A DNA stretch of 17,159 nt. It comes from Bacteroidia bacterium (GTDB taxonomy: Bacteria; Bacteroidota; Bacteroidia; Bacteroidales; UBA5342). The stretch is from the NCBI GenBank assembly GCA_030433225.1, contig JAUIMD010000004.1, forward strand, positions 1-17,159, given 5' to 3'. Of this stretch, positions 15,503 to 17,159 are shown one piece after another (the first letter of the stretch is position 1; each line of letters starts with the position of its first letter). The notes below the pieces were generated by a model. The model was not told the DNA's origin and did not search any database. It worked only from the letters and a program-made list of their open reading frames with translations. The translations under genes were made by a program, and so were the position numbers.

Positions 15503-17159
15503 TTACGAATTCACCACATTGCGCATGCTCAGCGAAACCCGTTTTCGCGCTACATCCACACTTAACACACGTACCTTTACATGTTGATTCAGGCTTACCT
15601 CACCGGTTGGATCCGAAATAAATTTATCGGCAATTTCTGAAACATGAACCAGGCCGTTTTCTTTAATGCCAACATCTACAAAAACGCCAAACCGGGTAAT
15701 GTTGGTGACAATTCCGGGCAACACCATATTGGGTTTCAGATCGTTAATTTTGGAAATTTCTTTACTGAATTCAAACACCTTCGCCACCGTACGCGGGTCA
15801 CGTCCCGGCTTTTCCAGCTCAACCAAAATATCTCTAAGGGTGGGTAGCCCCACCTTGGCCGATACGTAATTTTCCGGATTAATGGCCTGAATCCGCTCCT
15901 TGTTTTGCACCAGATCTTTTACCTTGCATTTCAGGTCGTTGGCCATGGCACTTACTACCCCGTACGATTCTGGATGCACGGCCGAGTTGTCCAGCACATT
16001 CTCTGCCTCACGAATGCGCAAAAATCCGGCACACTGCTCAAAGCCTTTATTTCCTAGTCCGGGTACCGCTTTAAATTGTTCGCGACTTGTAAAGTTTCCG
16101 GCTGTTTTTCGGTATTCCACAATGTTTTCGGCCAGTTTTTCACCAATGCCTGACACATACGAAAGCAAGTATTTACTGGCCGTATTTACATCCACCCCTA
16201 CTTTATTTACACATGCAATAACCGTTTGATCAAGACTGGTTTTTAGCTTTTTCTGGTCAACATCGTGCTGGTACTGCCCCACACCAATAGACTTTGGATC
16301 AATCTTTACCAGTTCTGCCAGCGGGTCCATCAACCTGCGCCCAATGGAAACCGCTCCCCGTACCGTAACATCGTATTGAGGAAACTCATCGCGCGCAATT
16401 TTTGATGCCGAATACACCGAAGCTCCTGCCTCATTCACCACAAACACCTTTACTTCCCGGTCGAATGCTACGTTTTGAATAAAGTTTTCCGTTTCCCTGC
16501 CTGCCGTTCCGTTCCCAATGGCAATGGCTTCCAACTTAAACATGGCTACCAGTTGGCTCACTTTTTTTGCGGCTTTTTTAAACTCTTTTTGCGGAGGGTG
16601 TGGAAATATGGTTTCGTTGTGCAACAGGTTCCCCTGATTGTCGAGGCAAACCACTTTGCAGCCGGTTCTGTATCCGGGGTCGATGGCCAGTACAGAAACA
16701 TTTCCCAACGGAGAGGTCAGCAACAACTGCTGCAAATTTGCGGCAAAAATTCGAATGGCCTCTTTATCGGCCTTGTCTTTGGTCAGGTTGGTATATTCCG
16801 TTTCGATAGATGGCTTTAATAAGCGTTTATATGCATCTTTAATGGCCAGTGTTACCTGCTGGGCACATTCATTGTCTGCCTTTACAAAAAAGCGCTCCAG
16901 GTGAAACAAGGGAGATGCTTCATCAGGGCTGATGGAGGTACGCAAAAGGCCCTCGGTTTCGCCTCTTTTCATGGCCAGAAAGCGGTGAGATGAAACACGT
17001 TTCAGCGATTCATCCACGTTAAAATAATCGCGGTATTTATCGGCCTCTTCTTCCTTACCTTTTACCACTTTACAGGTAATACGGGCGCCTTTTTCAAAGC
17101 TTCGGCGTACGATGTTTCGGGCCTGCTCCTTTTCGTTAATCCATTCGGCAATAATGTCT
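15503..17159 (-). CDS. tex: Tex-family RNA-binding transcription accessory protein, 5' end beyond window
   Basis: Tex is a conserved nucleic-acid-binding protein linked to transcription and RNA handling. The 551 visible residues have the expected domain order. The tail of the Tex N-terminal helical region (DIIAEWINEKEQARNIVRR from 17158) leads to a YqgF/RNase H-like domain at about 150-270 (VLAIDPGYRTGCKV, Asp at 16681). The Tex hallmark SIGRRLMDPLAELVKIDPKS and VGQYQHDV is near 271-300. Tandem helix-hairpin-helix motifs lie at about 332-380 (SGIGEKLAENIVEYRKTAG, VPGLGNKGFEQCAGFLRI). A C-terminal S1 RNA-binding domain is at about 474-547 (GIVTNITRFGVFVDVG, GLVHVSEIADKFI). The frame stays open through 17158, so the GTG at 17068 is not the start. 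About 150-200 N-terminal residues should lie outside. The gene converges with tilS. Confidence 0.95.
   Translation of the reverse strand, partial: DIIAEWINEKEQARNIVRRSFEKGARITCKVVKGKEEEADKYRDYFNVDESLKRVSSHRFLAMKRGETEGLLRTSISPDEASPLFHLERFFVKADNECAQQVTLAIKDAYKRLLKPSIETEYTNLTKDKADKEAIRIFAANLQQLLLTSPLGNVSVLAIDPGYRTGCKVVCLDNQGNLLHNETIFPHPPQKEFKKAAKKVSQLVAMFKLEAIAIGNGTAGRETENFIQNVAFDREVKVFVVNEAGASVYSASKIARDEFPQYDVTVRGAVSIGRRLMDPLAELVKIDPKSIGVGQYQHDVDQKKLKTSLDQTVIACVNKVGVDVNTASKYLLSYVSGIGEKLAENIVEYRKTAGNFTSREQFKAVPGLGNKGFEQCAGFLRIREAENVLDNSAVHPESYGVVSAMANDLKCKVKDLVQNKERIQAINPENYVSAKVGLPTLRDILVELEKPGRDPRTVAKVFEFSKEISKINDLKPNMVLPGIVTNITRFGVFVDVGIKENGLVHVSEIADKFISDPTGEVSLNQHVKVRVLSVDVARKRVSLSMRNVVNS

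Noticed and set aside
1..17159. Mobile element, prophage, CRISPR array, tRNA or defence system
   Set aside because: No direct-repeat array, transposase, integrase, tRNA-like cloverleaf or defence domain was seen. Every gene except the 71-residue one has a housekeeping or envelope identity.

Overview
The window looks like a core-genome segment from a member of the Bacteroidota (Bacteroidetes). Three lines of evidence support this. Several genes are preceded by the TAnnTTTG -7 box typical of that phylum, most clearly guaB with a TTTG box at -33. Start codons almost uniformly lack a Shine-Dalgarno sequence. The gene content is also typical: tandem SurA-like isomerases, an OstA-like protein, a short RecQ and Bacteroidetes-style RF2. 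I cannot fix the class or order from sequence alone.

Layout. A minus-strand pair opens the window: ftsX (runs off the left edge) and, upstream of it, recQ (957-2870). Divergent from recQ, a plus-strand series runs from guaB (3046-4521) through three SurA/parvulin-family genes (4585-6555, 6564-7472, 7465-8811) to an OstA/LptA-like gene (8837-10375). Spacing is tight (63, 8, -8 and 25 nt), so these probably form one transcription unit. A small two-helix membrane protein (10595-10810) follows after a 219-nt gap. prfB (RF2, minus, 10926-12036) comes next. It needs a programmed +1 frameshift at an internal TGA and ends at a good intrinsic terminator. A CPA2-type cation:proton antiporter (12138-13331, plus) diverges from prfB and converges with an AlkD-like HEAT-repeat gene (13341-14048, minus). 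tilS (14158-15495, plus) diverges from that gene and converges with tex (minus, runs off the right edge).

How the genes relate. The central module is envelope biogenesis: two secreted isomerase/chaperones and one lipoprotein relative are encoded directly before a predicted LPS-transport-related protein. The flanks are housekeeping: cell division (FtsX), DNA repair (RecQ, AlkD-like), GTP synthesis (GuaB), translation (RF2, TilS), RNA/transcription accessory (Tex) and ion homeostasis.

I see no mobile element, CRISPR array, tRNA, rRNA or phage gene, and no intergenic stretch over 300 nt. I do not see a clearly undescribed system. The most notable signals are the prfB recoding site, the SurA trio with divergent architectures, an AlkD-like protein lacking the canonical catalytic motif, and a recurrent TACTTTTG octamer close to start codons.
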